From contig NC_089990.1 in NCBI RefSeq assembly GCF_036417845.1, positions 317,501 to 381,500 on the forward strand: 64,000 nucleotides of DNA, given 5' to 3'. The notes below the pieces were generated by a model. The model was not told where the DNA came from. It was given only the letters and a program-made list of their open reading frames with translations, and did no database searches. The position numbers and the translations under genes were made by a program. The DNA comes from Apteryx mantelli. Its lineage: Eukaryota > Chordata > Aves > Apterygiformes > Apterygidae. Below are positions 49,010 through 61,320 of this stretch, one piece after another. How positions within the stretch are numbered: the stretch's first letter is position 1; each line of letters begins with the position of its first letter.

Positions 49010-51115
49010 TACAGAACAGTAGAATGACTGTGATGAATACTGCCCCTGCCTTGAAGAGTTTGAAACACAAGATGGATGAACTGCTAGGAGAAAGGAGGAG
49101 GCAGCACTTTCAAGGTATAAAGTCTGATATGATCATGAATGCTCACTGCACGTCTGCCCAGTGATAGCATTAAGGTCAATTAAAACTGCCTGCCTTCAAT
49201 CAGGTATTATAACAGATGGAGGTTTGGAGGAGGGATGCGAAGGAGAAGGTGGTGGTACTGCAGTCCTATTCAGGGCAGGCATGCTAAGTATTTGGGGTAT
49301 GACAGGCAGCTGTAGTTTCCAGAGAAAGGTTTTCATTTTAAACCACCATTAAGAACAGACATGGCTGAAAACAGAGCTGGAGAGTAAGAGAAAGCCCTGA
49401 TCTCCTTTCTCCATACTCTCCCTTGCTTGCTCCCTGTTAGACCTCTGCAAGGCTCTCCCACTGATCTTGTGCCACAAGGGACGGCAAAGGAGGCATGGAG
49501 GGGTTTATGCAAGAGGTTGATAACCCCTCCAGTTACTTTCTCTGGGTGCAGTGCCAGCATTTACCTATTTTCTAGAAGAAGCAGAAATACTTCTGTGCTT
49601 CCTCTCCTACTGCCCTCCTGACTTCTTTGCCCCAAAATGCCTAAAGGAAGCAATTCATTACTTCTGCCAATTCCAACCAGAAACAATGGTTGCAGGAAAA
49701 GAATAGACAGCCCACTTCTAAAAATTTGCTTTTTTAGTGTTGCTACTTTTCTGCTAAGGGAGGCAGCTGCTGCCTGCCTGCCTGGAAAAGCCAGTCCTCT
49801 GCTTGACTCTGTACAGTCCCCAGAGGAGGGGGGGCTCAGTGAGGCAGCAGATGCTCAGACAAGCAGGCAATCCTGTGCAGATGCATAATGCGTCCTGCGA
49901 CCAGGCAGCAGTCCCATCACGGGGGGCTGCCGACGTCTCTGCTCGCAGACACTCCCAGGGTACACTGCTGCTGATGGTCTCTGAAAGCGCATTGTGCTTC
50001 AGGGAGAAATGTTGAGATAGGGAGGGATGAGGCAGGCAGCGGGCCATGATGGTCCCAATCATTGCTTGGTTTGGAGGTCAACAAGAACCAGGTTCTTAAG
50101 ATTATTGTAATTACGAGACCCTTCTTTATTTTCTTAATCAGGTCCTAGCAGAATGCTGTAGCTGACATAATGATACCAAAGGTCATATTTCACTTGGTAG
50201 GAAGGCAATTCCCAGGGCAAAGAATTCAGTAGTGCTGCTTTTATTTCAGTCACACTATTCTGTGGGACTGTTCTGAGCTGCCTGGGAAAACTGTACAACT
50301 GTTTCACCACTTTGTGTTCTGGATTCCACAAGCAGACACAAATCTTTATTTGCGTTATTTTTACATGGACTTTAAAAATAAAATCCAGTCCCCAGACTGA
50401 AAAGTCCTCCTTGTATTTTTCTGACCAGCAGCTCTTTCCCTGGAGAGACTGTAAGCCTAGGATTGCAAAGAATGTTCCCATGCAGTTTCCACAGCACTGC
50501 CCGTCATGGAAATAGGGTATCTGCCAGGCCATCAGAGAGGCAACAAAGGCAACTAACTATTCCTCCACCACACTTGCTCAGTAGCCCATCCCTGCCCCAA
50601 AATGGAGAGTTCAATGATCCCAACTGAACCAGAGAATTGGTCATGGATGGGTTGAGCTTGGAGAAATGGGAGGGATAAGGAGAACTGCTCTTATGCCTTA
50701 GCTTCAGCAGCTATTTTTTTGGCAAAGACAGGACCATGAGGCAGGTCTTGTTTTAGAACTGGAGACATGATGAAAATAAAGCAGGTGCTCAGGACCAAGT
50801 GCAATGGACATGTACCACTTACTGGTCTCTAGACAGGAGACGACTGGTCTCCTTTTCTTCCATTAAAGACAAAGACAAAATTTCCATTAACTCCTGCAGG
50901 AGCAGGTGTTTTGTTTTACCAGCTAACACTCTCCATGTTGGCTGTGCAGGCTTGGAGGCAAACCCTGGAGACATGTGGCCACATGCACACATTGCACAGA
51001 CTATCCCACACTTGGTGGCAGCCTGGGAGACCTCCACTCTGCAGAAATAGTTCTGCTCTGCTACACCACCTTCTTGCCAGCTTCACCTCCCTGCTCTCCC
51101 CAGTGTTTTCGCAGA
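49010..51115. other. Unique non-coding DNA, no gene recognised
   Basis: The longest frame is 132 codons on the minus strand at 50134-50532, without a recognisable domain. No repeat or RNA gene recognised. Confidence 0.5.
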
Positions 51116-51118
51116 ATA

Positions 51119-51215
51119 AAATCACAGGATAATTCAGGCTGAAAGCGATCTCAGGAGCTCATCTGTTCTCACAGGTGCTCAAAACAAGTCCCATGAGATC
51201 AGATCGCTTTGCAGC
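51119..51215 (-). mobile_element. CR1 LINE 3' terminal fragment (minus)
   Basis: The plus strand reads ATCACAGGATAATTCAGGCT, GAAAGCGATCTCAGGAGCTC, GGTGCTCAAAACAAGTCCCA and GAGATCAGATCGCTTTGC. This follows the reverse complement of a CR1 subfamily end (ATCACAGAATAATTCAGGTT, GGAAGGGACCTCAGGAGGTC, TGCTCAAAGCAGGG, GAGATCAGA). It is separated by only about 45 bp from an oppositely oriented CR1 fragment. Confidence 0.78.
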
Positions 51216-51260
51216 TGATAGTGATAAGATGAATGATGTCTGGGGTCTTGGGTGAGAAAG

Positions 51261-51533
51261 GAGGCATGAAGAAAGACTGAATGAACTGCGCATTCTCAAA
51301 CTGAGAAGAGATGCCTGAGGGGAGACATGGAAGCTACCTTCAAACAGGTAGAGGTTTGTCACAAAGAGAAAGGTAAAAGATCTGCTTCCCATGTCCATGA
51401 TAGATACAGAAAAATGATATCATGGAGTTCAACTGCAAAAAAAAAGTGCAAGTTGGACAAAAGGGAAAACTTGCTAATGCGGAGTGATGCAGCACTGGAA
51501 TGGCTCAGGTGGGGAAGCCGTGGGGTCTCCATC
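51261..51533 (+). mobile_element. Diverged CR1 LINE 3' fragment (plus)
   Basis: GAAGAAAGACTGAATGAACT, CTCAAACTGAGAAGAGATGC, CTGAGGGGAGACATGGAAGC, GATGCAGCACTGGAATGGCT and CGTGGGGTCTCCATC follow the CR1 3' region (GAAAGGCTGAGAGAGCTGGG, AGCCTGGAGAAGAGA, GGGGGAGACCTTAT, CACTGGAACAGGCT, GTGGAGTCTCCATC). The match stops abruptly at about 51533, where a G+C-rich segment begins; the true CR1 terminus is absent. Confidence 0.78.
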
Positions 51534-51589
51534 ACGGGAGGGGTGTCCCCCATCGGCAACAGCACCGTCACCTTGCCCCTGCCTTGCAG

Positions 51590-51643
51590 CGAGGCCGAAG
51601 GAGAGGCCTCCGGAAGGCCCTTCCAGGTCTTCACCTCCGTGAC
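51590..51643 (+). other. Candidate 54-bp internal exon
   Basis: A G+C-rich block sits between an acceptor with a polypyrimidine tract (CACCTTGCCCCTGCCTTGCAG) trimmed here to its core, ending at 51589, and a strong donor GAC|GTGAGTAG at 51644. One frame reads EAEGEASGRPFQVFTSV and is open, entering and leaving in phase 2. It stands about 300 bp before CpG island 52 kb and directly after a CR1 fragment. No protein family was recognised; chance is possible. Confidence 0.22.
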
Positions 51644-51929
51644 GTGAGTAGCGGGTGCTGGGGGAAGGAATGGGAGATGACTTAGCTCTTGTCCTTGCTC
51701 TTATTTTCTTTTCTTTTGCCCCTTTGTAACTCTTTGGCGTTTCTTCCCCTCTGAGATGAATCTAAATTTATGGAAGTTAAACAGTGGCAATCCTTTAAAG
51801 GAGGATAAAAATATCTTGGAACTCATTCACTGAATTTTTCTCAGTGAAAAAAAAAGGGGGGGGGAGCGAGAAAGAGAGGAAAGAGAGGGAGGAAAGAAAG
51901 TGCAGTGGGGGATCACTTCCAGAACGGCT

Positions 51930-52400
51930 GAACGCTGAGAAACGGAGTAGCAGCTCCGCTCCCCCTCCTGAGGCACCCGGGGCCGCGAGGGGAGGCCCAG
52001 GCCCGGCCCGGCCCGCTCAGAGGAGGCCCCGGCCGCGGAGGCCGCGTGGCCCTTGCGGGGGGCGGCAGCGCCACCTGGCGTCCCGCCGCTGGCAGGGCCG
52101 GGCGGGGGCGGTGCCGAGGCCCCGTGCGCGGCCCGCGGCGGGAGGCGGGAGGCGCTCGCGGGTTTCGCCGCAGCTCGGGACCCAACCGGGCTTCCCGCCC
52201 TAGCAGCGGCGCGCGGGGCCTCGGGGCGCCTCCGCTCCCTGCCGGGGCCCGCGAGCCCCGGTCACCGGGCGCGACCCGACCGGGCCTGGGCTCACCTTAA
52301 ACGGGCCCCGGGCCGGGACCGGCGGCTGCTCCGGTGGCTCTGGTTAGGCCTCGCCACCTCTCCGCAGCCCTGCGCTCCCTGAAGCGCGTGCTTTTCCCTC
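51930..52400. promoter_or_regulatory. Strong CpG island (probable promoter)
   Basis: A sharply bounded, very CpG-dense block preceded by a purine-rich stretch (51850-51900). It contains GC-box-like sequences, including GGGCGGGGGCGG near 52100, and a CTCF-like site at 52068-52081. Frames are open on both strands (119 codons plus at 51844-52203 and 90 codons minus at 51913-52185), which fits composition. No first-exon peptide was recognised, so the transcript and its direction are unknown. Confidence 0.65.
52068..52081 (-). promoter_or_regulatory. CTCF-like motif in CpG island
   Basis: On the minus strand the site reads ACGCCAGGTGGCGC; its last nine bases fit the AGRKGGCRS part of the known CTCF consensus fully, and the first five fit three of five. 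CTCF sites within promoter CpG islands are common, so this is plausible but unproven. Confidence 0.35.
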
Positions 52401-52404
52401 AGGG

Positions 52405-54555
52405 CTCCCACTAACCGTCGTCAAGAGCACGGTCAAAGCTAAAGACAGGCCGTGGAGGACCCCGTGTGTTTTACTGCACGTACAGTAACACGGCTGTTAA
52501 GCAGATTATTTTGGGTGGGGAGAGAGGAGGACAACAAACATGGTCCTGGGGGAGGCCGGAGGAGTGAGCAGCGTGAGCACGGAGCTTTGGGTGCAGAGTG
52601 TGTTCCCCGACACCTTCCTCTCCCCCTCCTCGTGTCATCACCCCTGGATTTGGCTTTGTAGTTATTAAAAAGTTACAAATCCTTAGGTAAAGCCTTAATA
52701 TAGCATGTAGAAGTGATACCACACAGCCAAACAGTTTAAAAATATATATATACCCATGTCTGTAGGCCCTACTGAATTCTACACTGAGGTTTCCGCTATA
52801 AAACACTGCAACAGCGGCTTTGTCCTTCCTGGAGAACACCACACGTGCACAGCTTCCCACCTGGCTAGAAGTTTGCCTGCTGATTAGAAGAATTACCCTG
52901 CCTTACAAAGTTACCTTGTCTGCTCCAAATTTCAGATTCAACTTCCATATTTGCACAGCCTTTGACAGGAGGCCATGAGAACAGTTGTGCCCCAGCCAAG
53001 CCCTCCAAACTGCCGTGCAGTTTAAAATGGTGGCATTTTAACCTGCTCAGCAGAGTAATCAGTGCTCTGACAGCAATACTCAGGCAATGTCCTCTGATGG
53101 GCAGCTTCTTGCCTCTCTTGGTGCCAAATGTGTAAGTTCACTGTCTGAACGAACCTGGGGTGCCAGTTAAAATATACTTTTCATGAGCCTAGTTGGATTT
53201 GTGCAATGTTCAATAAGCTGCTTGGAAAAGAGATGTTATTTTGTTTATACATTTGAACTCTCTTGATTGAGGGTTTTCAAAGCTCACTGACAGTCACATC
53301 ATGGGATAAGATTAAGGACACAGGCATCACGTTCAATAGAACCTTCATAAGTTCAACGTCATGGTCAAGGAGACAAAAATCAGTCACTTGCCTTTATTAT
53401 CTTTCCATACTCTTGCCTGAAGGAGTCTTTCATTCATACCTGACTGAGTAAAGGATGGCAAGCAATTCAGATAGTCTGGAAAAGGAGAAGAAATCCCCAG
53501 TTCTTACATGCTTGCACTTCAGCTGTCATCTCCACTCTAGAAAATAGCATTTGAAGTGTTGCAGTTGGAAGTGGTGTGCTGAAGGAATTTCACTGGAGTG
53601 GAAAATGCCGTGGAATGTTTCAAGAACTCCATCACACAGAAGAAGTAGTACTGGAATAGATACTGGGTGTTGGAGGTATTTTGGTCTGTTTTGTGTCTGT
53701 TCCAGTTAAGCTCATGTGGAGTGGTATAATTTCATGAAGAATCTCTTAAGATCCTCAGAAGAGAAAGGATTGCCTTGGTTACAAGGACTATGATCTTCTT
53801 TCAAAGGATAGTTTTCTTCTTGGGAAGGGTGAGAAACATTGCTAGGCAGCCAGTGCAATGCTTACGGAAAGAAAGGGCTCCCGCCTTTACAAAAATTAAT
53901 GGCAGTTGTACCAACCCATAGTTTTGTTTGGGCCTTTCTTGCCCCACCATTAAGAGGTCTGATGGAGCAGGTGGTCCTGCTATGAGAGGTGATTTTGGGG
54001 AATAAATTGCTGCAAAGATCTTCCATATCCAAACAGAAGACAGATTTGATGCAATGCTTCCAGGGGGGCTCAGCAGTGCAATACCTCGCAGACTGAGAAA
54101 CAGCTGTGCATTGTATAGCAAAACCCCGTTTTGTTCTGTCACAATGGTTTCTTCAGCTCAAGAGCAGCTCCGGTGTTAGGGAAGCGCTTCATTGCCACAG
54201 AGGATGATGGCTGATGTAAACCTAACTGTCACTGTTGAGTAACAGCACACTAGCAGCGAGCTGAAGCCTGGTGGTCAAATACTTCCCTACAACAATGACT
54301 CTGCAAACAAAGGCAGCAGTGTTGAAATGCCCTCTGTGTGCTAGAAGTGAGGCGAGTGATAAGCTACACATCTGCCTCCTCTCGGAAGCCCAAAGTGAAG
54401 GGGCCAAGAACAGCAAATGCTAACATCTTGGCTATGTTGTGGTGGCTGCCTCCAGGCCTGTAGAAGTGCAGGACTGATAAACACGCCATTTTTGTATTAC
54501 AGGTATTTCTGGTACTGTTGCTTCCATCTGCAGTTGTGTTTGAGGCCTAACAGAA
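52405..54555. other. Unique non-coding DNA, no gene recognised
   Basis: A minus frame of 129 codons at 52471-52860 and one of 113 codons at 53801-54142 have no recognisable domain. No repeat or RNA gene recognised. Confidence 0.5.
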
Positions 54556-54560
54556 CAGCA

Positions 54561-54705
54561 GAACATCTGCCCAGGGTCAGACCAAGAGGGTGGCCAACCC
54601 AGCACCATATCTCTGAGGTTAGCCAACAGCAGATGCCAAGGGAAGAATCGAAGAACAGGGCAACCAGTATCTCCCTAGTGCAGTCCCAGTCTCCACTTAT
54701 CTGTG
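54561..54705 (-). mobile_element. Ancient amniote CR1-type 3' end (relic)
   Basis: CCAGGGTCAGACCAAGAGGG, TGGCCAACCCAGCACCATAT, TTAGCCAACAGCAGATGCCA, AGGGAAGAATCGAAGAACAG and GCAGTCCCAGTCTCC follow the reverse complement of a repeat abundant in turtles and crocodilians. Its sequence as I recall it is CTGGGTCAGACCAAAGGTCC, TAGCCCAGTATCCTGTCT, TGGCCAATGCCAGGTGCC, GAGGGAATGAACAGAACAG, CATTCCCAGCTTC. On the minus strand this corresponds to the CR1-type ending ...GGTCTGACCCAGTATGG. Confidence 0.72.
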
Positions 54706-54709
54706 ACTC

Positions 54710-57635
54710 AGGAACATTCTTCTGATGCATTTTTCTTCTCTGACTTTCCTAATTGCTTTTGCCAGCAATGGCACCTTGAGCAACAGCAGAGGGCCAGTCT
54801 GAAATTACCACCTTGGGACACCACTCTGCAAAGCCTTTTTCCTTCCTTCTAAAAATGCACAGAGGGGATCTGTGCTGATCAACTGGCTTGACCCGAGTCC
54901 CTGAAAGTGCAAGGGGCACTAGGAATGTCTTTGACAGGTTTTACTGATTCACCTCAGCCTTGCGGGCACTGGGGCTCCCTATGAGTGCAGCCAATGCTCT
55001 GATGGCCTGGACTTGGCTGCGCTGTGTCCCAGTTCTGCAAAGCAAACAGGGAACACACAGGGTTTTTTGAGCAGCCAAACAAAGCTAGACCAGAAGTATT
55101 AGCTATGCATCCTTGATCTCCATGAACCATACTACAGCTGGAAACCTCTAATGCATTCCCACGCAGGAAAGGGCCTGGTATAGTTCAAAGACTGTAGTCA
55201 CAGAAAGAAGAGTGTGTGGGTTTAACGTAGGCCTTTGCTTGTACCGTGTAGCAATTGGCAGTGCTTTATGCCCAAGGATGTTTGTTTGATAAGATCTCCA
55301 GAAACTGGCAGCAGACAAACTTGGTTAATGTGCGGTTTCTGAAAGTAATATGTACAGAAAAGTATCTAAATGTGTTCAGTAAAAGACAATGATTAGCATC
55401 AGAAGCACAATCTCTCTCTGCCATCACCATCCGTAAAAAAGCATCAGCATAATCCTGTCTTTTTGAAGACTTAAACACACATTAAAACTTTCTGATACTA
55501 AAAAAAGTGATGTCTATCCATGGCTCTTTTTCTAGTATTCCAGGGCTGAATTCTGGTCTCAGGGATATATATGTATGGAGTAACTGCACTGACATCAGCA
55601 GTGAATGAAATGCAGCTCCATAGCTCCTAATTTCTTTAATCTTTAAGAGAGAAATTCTATCAATCTTTCACACCCAGCATTAGACTCCCCTCTTTGTCTA
55701 GCCATATAATAAGATTACTTCAAGAGAAACATGGTCCTTTGAGTGAGTAAAGATGGAAAAATACAGCTTTATTTTTCAGTGATGTATACTGTGCTGGAAT
55801 TAAGGAGATAGATAGCTGTAATAAGAGCTTATTTTAAGGCAAAACCTCTAGGCAAGGTTATGATTCTTGTTCAGCAGCCATGAACAGAGAACTGGTCTCT
55901 GCTGAACAGGGATGACAGATTTGGGGAAAACAAAAGAAGGTCCGTTTTTCCTGTCATATAAAAATCTAGATGTACTAATTCATATAGAATAAGAATGGAC
56001 CTAAGCTACCTGAACCCACTTGGCCTCTGGCTGCTGCTATTTTTCCACCTCTCTAGAATTACTGTATTAATACTACTATTATTCATTGTATGCTGCTATA
56101 ATTAATAGTATTTGCTGTACAGGATATCTTTCAGGTCATTCAATGGCTGTGACAGTTAATGGGGTTTTCTTATCTGTCACTGTCCATCTGAAAAACAGTT
56201 TGAACCTCCTGCTTTGTGTCTGTGTGTCTTTCTCTCTCTCTTTTTTTCTTAACCAGAAGTCTAAAATAAAAGTGACAAACACATAATCAACCACGAACAG
56301 AAACATCCTCCATTTGCTTGAGCCTGGCCTCTGACTATTACCACTGTGAGGCTGCCAGAGAAGGGGGCAGGAAGGGAGGGAGACATCATTTATATTACAC
56401 TGACCAATGGACCAAACTGCATTCATCTGGCTTTGTCCTATCTGGGCAAGTGAGTCCAGAACTTTTCCTGCACAGATGTAGAATGAGCCCCAATTTGTCT
56501 TTGTTTGATACAAACTTGCTAATTCATGCCTTATTCCATGACAGGTAAAAAGGGCAAGAACCCGAAAGTAAAATGCAAGAGAATTTGCTGTGTGCTAACT
56601 AAATGGACTGCATGACCCATTTTAGCCCCTTTTCTCCAGTTGCTTTCCAAGAAAATTTTGTCTTTTTTGGAAGCAATATGCAAAAACCTCTGTGAAACAA
56701 TATTTGTTGGCAGTCTGTAATCCCCCCCAGCTTCTCTACCTCCTTTCTTCCTCTTCTCTCTTCACAGAGCAGGCCACAGAGCTGCATGCTGTAAATGTAC
56801 AGAAAAAAAATAGGTTGATTAGGAAATATTGAGTGCAATTTCAAGGCTATTGCACTGAGCAGTGTAGTGTGGTGACATTTGCAAACTATAGAGGAAATAA
56901 GCTTCACTGTGAAACATCCACCTTGGATATCAACATTGGCTTGTAAGACTGCAGCAATTAGGTGCAGTGCAAAGCAGGGTGTCCTGGCTGGAGAAAGACA
57001 TTGGATCTCCTACTGTGAAGGCTAATGAGGTTCAGGTTTAAAGGTTTGTGCTGGCATGTCTACTAGAAAGTCTTTATTGACTGCAGCTGATGCTGCCATG
57101 CTTGAATAACCTTTAAGCTACCTGGATTGGATGATGGTAGCCACGTAGGCATGGCAGCAAGGGATTCAGTGTAGGTTAACAGTGAAGCATCTCTCAGCTT
57201 CTAATGCAAGGTTTGCAGAAATGCCCCTAGGGTCCAGGCCTGTCTGTTGGATGTGCAAGGGTCTTGCTTCTTTTCACATTGATTCAGTTTCATTACTATC
57301 ATGTTTTTACTGGTCTGTTTCTTGCCCTGGACACATAAAGTCAATAATACTTTGTGCAACCACCCAAGGGGAACATGAAATATCCAAAGAGCATTTTCCA
57401 GCCTGACTCAGATCCCAGATTCACAAGGTTTACTGCCATATGACACAAAAACGAACAGGACAAAATCACCATACCTGTAACAATCTCTTAAACTCATGAA
57501 ACTGAAAGGATTGATATGCAGAAGTCCACAGTTGTGAGGCTAGGGATCCACATCCTTTGCCAGAGGGCTGCTTTTACCTACCAGCCTACCTGCAAATTTA
57601 ATAGCCTACATTTGGGCATACCAGTTTGAAACTGT
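54710..57635. other. Unique non-coding DNA, no gene recognised
   Basis: A+T-rich, with short unrecognised frames (up to 125 codons, minus, 56136-56513). No RNA gene or additional repeat recognised. Confidence 0.5.
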
Positions 57636-57640
57636 TCACA

Positions 57641-57725
57641 AATCATTTTAAGATGTAGTGGCCAAAAGAGACTATTCTGATTAACTGCTCTAACCTCCTG
57701 AATAAGAGATGTACCACATGATGAC
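57641..57725 (-). mobile_element. Ancient amniote CR1-type fragment (relic)
   Basis: CATTTTAAGATGTAGTGGCC, AAAAGAGACTATTCTGATTA and CTGCTCTAACCTCCTGAATA follow the old amniote CR1 block CATAGATTTTAAGGCCAGAA, GGGACCATTGTGATCATC, TAGTCTGACCTCCTGTATAA in order. Only about 85 bp are recognisable. Confidence 0.6.
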
Positions 57726-57729
57726 AGTT

Positions 57730-59675
57730 AACCTTAGAGCAGTATGGGGATGTTTATCATGAAGATGAAGCCAAATGTGCTCTGAACATTGCAATTTGTT
57801 CATAGGAGTTTAATTTGTGGAGCAATGTATCAATACTGCTTTTGTTCTCCTAAGGAAAGTATTTGAATTGTCTTTACGTTTTTCTACATGTATCAAGTCC
57901 TGTTTCTGTCTTTGCTTTGGGGTCTGAATCTGTCCTGAGCCACACTTGCAAATCACTACTAACTCCAGTAATGTTCAGAGAGTCACATAGATGGAAATGA
58001 CATAAGAGCAAGTTCAGAAATAGGCTGACAGTGTTTTATCAATAACATTGCAAACTTGAGATAGAAACTGTAGCAAAAATGAGTGAATAGAATTCAGATC
58101 TGCAATTCAGTTAGTAGAAAATTAAGGGAGATGCATAGTTAACAGCTTCTGTTTGAGAAGATAATTGTGAAAATCTCTTTAAGAGATAGATGTGGACTGT
58201 GGATATTGGATCTGAGTTTAGGTCTGGCGTTTAGAAATTACAAAATGCTGTGGTATTTGCTTTGGGTGTTCTCACACTGGCCAGCTCATGATTTTTTTAA
58301 ATTATCTTCCAATGAGAGGGACCTAACATTTTGCTTTTCAGCACTTTCTTTGCACTGCATCTTCACAAACAAACAAATAAACAAAAAAGATGGAAATAAA
58401 ATATCTGCCCATTGGTCTTTCCGTAGAACTTGACCTGGAAGTTCACCTGTTTCAAAACCCTTTGTGTACAAGTGGGAGAAAGAGAGAGTGAAGAAGAAAA
58501 CCTAGAAAAAACTGCACAAACTGCATGAACGCACCTACTTTTTTTCCCAGTTAAAACCAAAGTAAAAACAAAACCAAATCACTGAAACCTTTCCATTCCT
58601 CTTTCATTATGTATTTTAAAATACAGGCAAATGAAAGAGGAACTTGACACTGACTGTATTGCTCATTATCTAAATATCCCTCAGGCACAAGGGCCAGATT
58701 TTGCTTTTAGCAGGAATGTTGGGCCTCACTTGTGTCTGCACGCAGGCTCATGAGTAGCTTGTGAGCAGTCCCAAGGAGTTCAAAGTGCACATAGTTACTC
58801 AGATGCATAAGTGTTTTCCAGATCAGGGGTTTGGACAGAACTGCAAGAACGTAATAAAATATGTGGCTGCAACCCAAGCATGCTGATAACATAACTGAAA
58901 GCTGCTGGCTTAATTTAGGGCCCCAGCAGCAAACACTACAGAATCTCCATGTGGTTTGGCTGCAGAGCTGGGATAACAGTGGGGAGGCTGGAAAAAGGAA
59001 AGCTTGAGATGTAAAAACTGGAAAGGAAAGGTGGCAACTGAGTGTCAGGAGTGAGAAAACTGATCCCACGAGAACGATCCCCAAATCTTCATCACGCTGG
59101 CACTGCTAGCTGATGGCAAACATGTTAGGGATAAAGCAAACAGAGAGTGACATATTTTTAATGAGTCCTGGCCTTATAAAAGATGTGGTACACCATACTG
59201 GCCACACTAAGGAATTTCTCTCTAGAATTGCTGCTTTTGCTCGAATCAGGTTGGCTTCTGCAGCACTGGTTGTGCTCGGAGCCTGAGCACAGACAGCTCG
59301 TTGGCCACTGTTTCCAAAGCTGCATTGACTAACCGTGCTCCCAGCCAGGTTAGATGAAAATGGCATTAGGAGATGATGTGCTGTCTACCTTAAAGCACCC
59401 GTGATTGTGGGCAGTCCAGGAGAGGACATGAGGTGAGAAACAGTGGATCTGGCTTTGATTACAATTTTAGAGGATGTTAAACAAAGCACTGATCTTTACT
59501 TTTCTGAGCAGGCGTTGGGAACGTTAAGCTACTCCAGTGACAGTGATCCTTGGTTGATGTTGATGGATACGCAGATGGACTGGCAGATTCAGAGAGGGTG
59601 AGACCCAGCACTGCTTTCCCTATCAGGTGCTGTGATTCTGAGAAAACAGAGGCTGCCTGCCCACATACGGGCTGG
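57730..59675. other. Unique non-coding DNA, no gene recognised
   Basis: Contains an A-rich AAAC simple repeat at 58365-58388 and a 125-codon minus frame at 58707-59084 without recognisable features. Confidence 0.5.
58365..58388. repeat. (AAAC)n microsatellite
   Basis: Four to five AAAC/AAAT units. No SINE body was seen upstream, so this is treated as a simple repeat. Confidence 0.8.
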
Positions 59676-59679
59676 GGAG

Positions 59680-60035
59680 CAGAGGCATTGCAGCCACGTC
59701 GGTTCGTTCAAAAGAGAGACGGGCCCCACTGGGAACCTCTCGGAGCAAAGCCCTCGGAACGGAGCGGAGGGCAGTTCCCCTTCGCCAAGCGGAACCTGTT
59801 CTTGCTCTGCTCCTTACACAACCAGAGGCATAAAATAAGAAATCCCTCTGGGCAGAGCATGTGAGTGAACCTGTCTCCTGAGACAAAGCCTTTCTGGCGG
59901 CCCCTGCCTCCGTCCCATCTGCTGCTCTCCTCCGCCGGCACACCCTGCAGCTCCCCTGCTCCGCGGCAGCTGAGCGCACGGGGCCTGGGCAACCGTCCGG
60001 TGGCTGCACTTCGGGGCAAGCCGAGGCAGTGCAGC
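59680..60035. promoter_or_regulatory. CpG island 59.7 kb (possible promoter)
   Basis: A G+C- and CpG-rich block with overlapping open frames on both strands (104 codons plus at 59550-59864; 128 codons minus at 59623-60009). A good plus-strand donor, GAGCAT|GTGAGTG, lies at 59860/59861. No peptide similarity recognised. Confidence 0.5.
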
Positions 60036-60119
60036 TGCCGAAACAGTTTTCCTGCCTAAAAGCGAAGGTCTGCTGGACTATAGCCTAAAATCCGAGGTAT
60101 GACCTTCCCTGCACTATTG

Positions 60120-60510
60120 GCATCAGTGCAAGGAGTTTGGCTGTGCAGCCGTGCCTCGGCCTCGGGGCCCGCTGTTAAGTGGCGGCGTTATATGCGTTGC
60201 TGATGCGGGGTGCCTCCCCCCGTGCCCTCCCTCTCAGCTCTGCCTGTGAGCTTTGCACCCCGGAGCAGGATGGAGAGAGGCGCCACTTTCACAACTTGGA
60301 CATGTTGTCACTCACATCCAGACATTTCCTGTTATCTAACCTCAGCCTTATCTTCCCCATTCGCCGCTTCCTCTCGAAGGAGGAGCGGCCCCTTCAAAAA
60401 CGAGCCGTGCGCCTGGGCTGCACCCCCACACCGCTCTGCTGCTCTGCCGTCCCCCAGGCGCCCCGAGCCCCAGGTGCCCGACCTGCACCGCACAGTCCCC
60501 CCTTGTGAGA
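60120..60510. promoter_or_regulatory. CpG island 60.3 kb (possible promoter)
   Basis: A second G+C-rich block separated by a short gap from the first; the two may form one promoter domain. A donor-like CATG|GTAGGTACC lies at 60530/60531 on the plus strand. A 184-codon plus frame runs through 60210-60764, but it overlaps open minus frames and has no recognisable domain. Confidence 0.5.
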
Positions 60511-61010
60511 GGGCCAGGATGGGCAGGCATGGTAGGTACCAGCTCCTCTTTCTGTTCGGCCAAAGCGGGTGGCTTGAGATGGGGGGAAGGATCGGTCCCT
60601 CAGGGCTTGTTGTCCCATGTCTTCTCTGGGAGGTCTCAAAGGACCACAGGGACTGGGATACTGAAACTCCCGTAATGTCCACATTCCTGGGAACACAGAA
60701 AGTTGTCCTGCTACCCCACATTATATGTTTACTTGCCAGGGGACCAAAGTCAGATCACCTTTGAACTGCATCCCCTCAGCATCGTCGTGGGCCTGAGAGC
60801 AGTTTCATCTCTTTTAATGAGAGGAGTTTCTTGGTATTTCCCTTCCAAAGACAAGCTGTGCTGTTGGGCAGTGTATATTTTTGTAAGCATATGGTTAGGG
60901 GATAGAAATGCGGCTGGTTCCTCTGCCCTTGGAACCATGATTCGTTGATGAGTATGAATTATAATTAATAGCAATAATGATGTGTACATAGCCATACCTG
61001 GTACTCAGAC

Positions 61011-61022
61011 GCATGCGCATGC
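61011..61022. repeat. 12-bp perfect palindrome GCATGCGCATGC
   Basis: The sequence equals its own reverse complement and alternates purine with pyrimidine. It contains TGCGCA, the centre of the NRF1 consensus, but not the full site. It lies just before a CA-rich tract at 61033-61057. Confidence 0.6.
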
Positions 61023-61032
61023 TCCCCACCCC

Positions 61033-61057
61033 CATGCACATACACACGCACACACAC
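61033..61057. repeat. CA-rich microsatellite
   Basis: A short interrupted CA run. A similar shorter run (CACACACGCACAC) lies at about 61270-61283. Confidence 0.8.
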
Positions 61058-61320
61058 TACAGATAAGTTGCTGGCCATAGGGAGATTTTGATCGAAATTA
61101 GTCATAGATGAGACAGGGCAACAACGAACAAAGAGCAGGGGAAGTTGCGGGATGGAGGAGGGCTTTACCAGGGAGAGACGGTGTCCCAGTGCAGGCGCGA
61201 GTGTGCTCTTCAATTCTTTTTCTTGACTTCTGCCTAGATGACTTCAGAATATTAGACGAGGGTTCCCCCCCACACACGCACACTTTTCTTTTCCCTTTTC
61301 TTAAAAGTTACTGATGCAAG

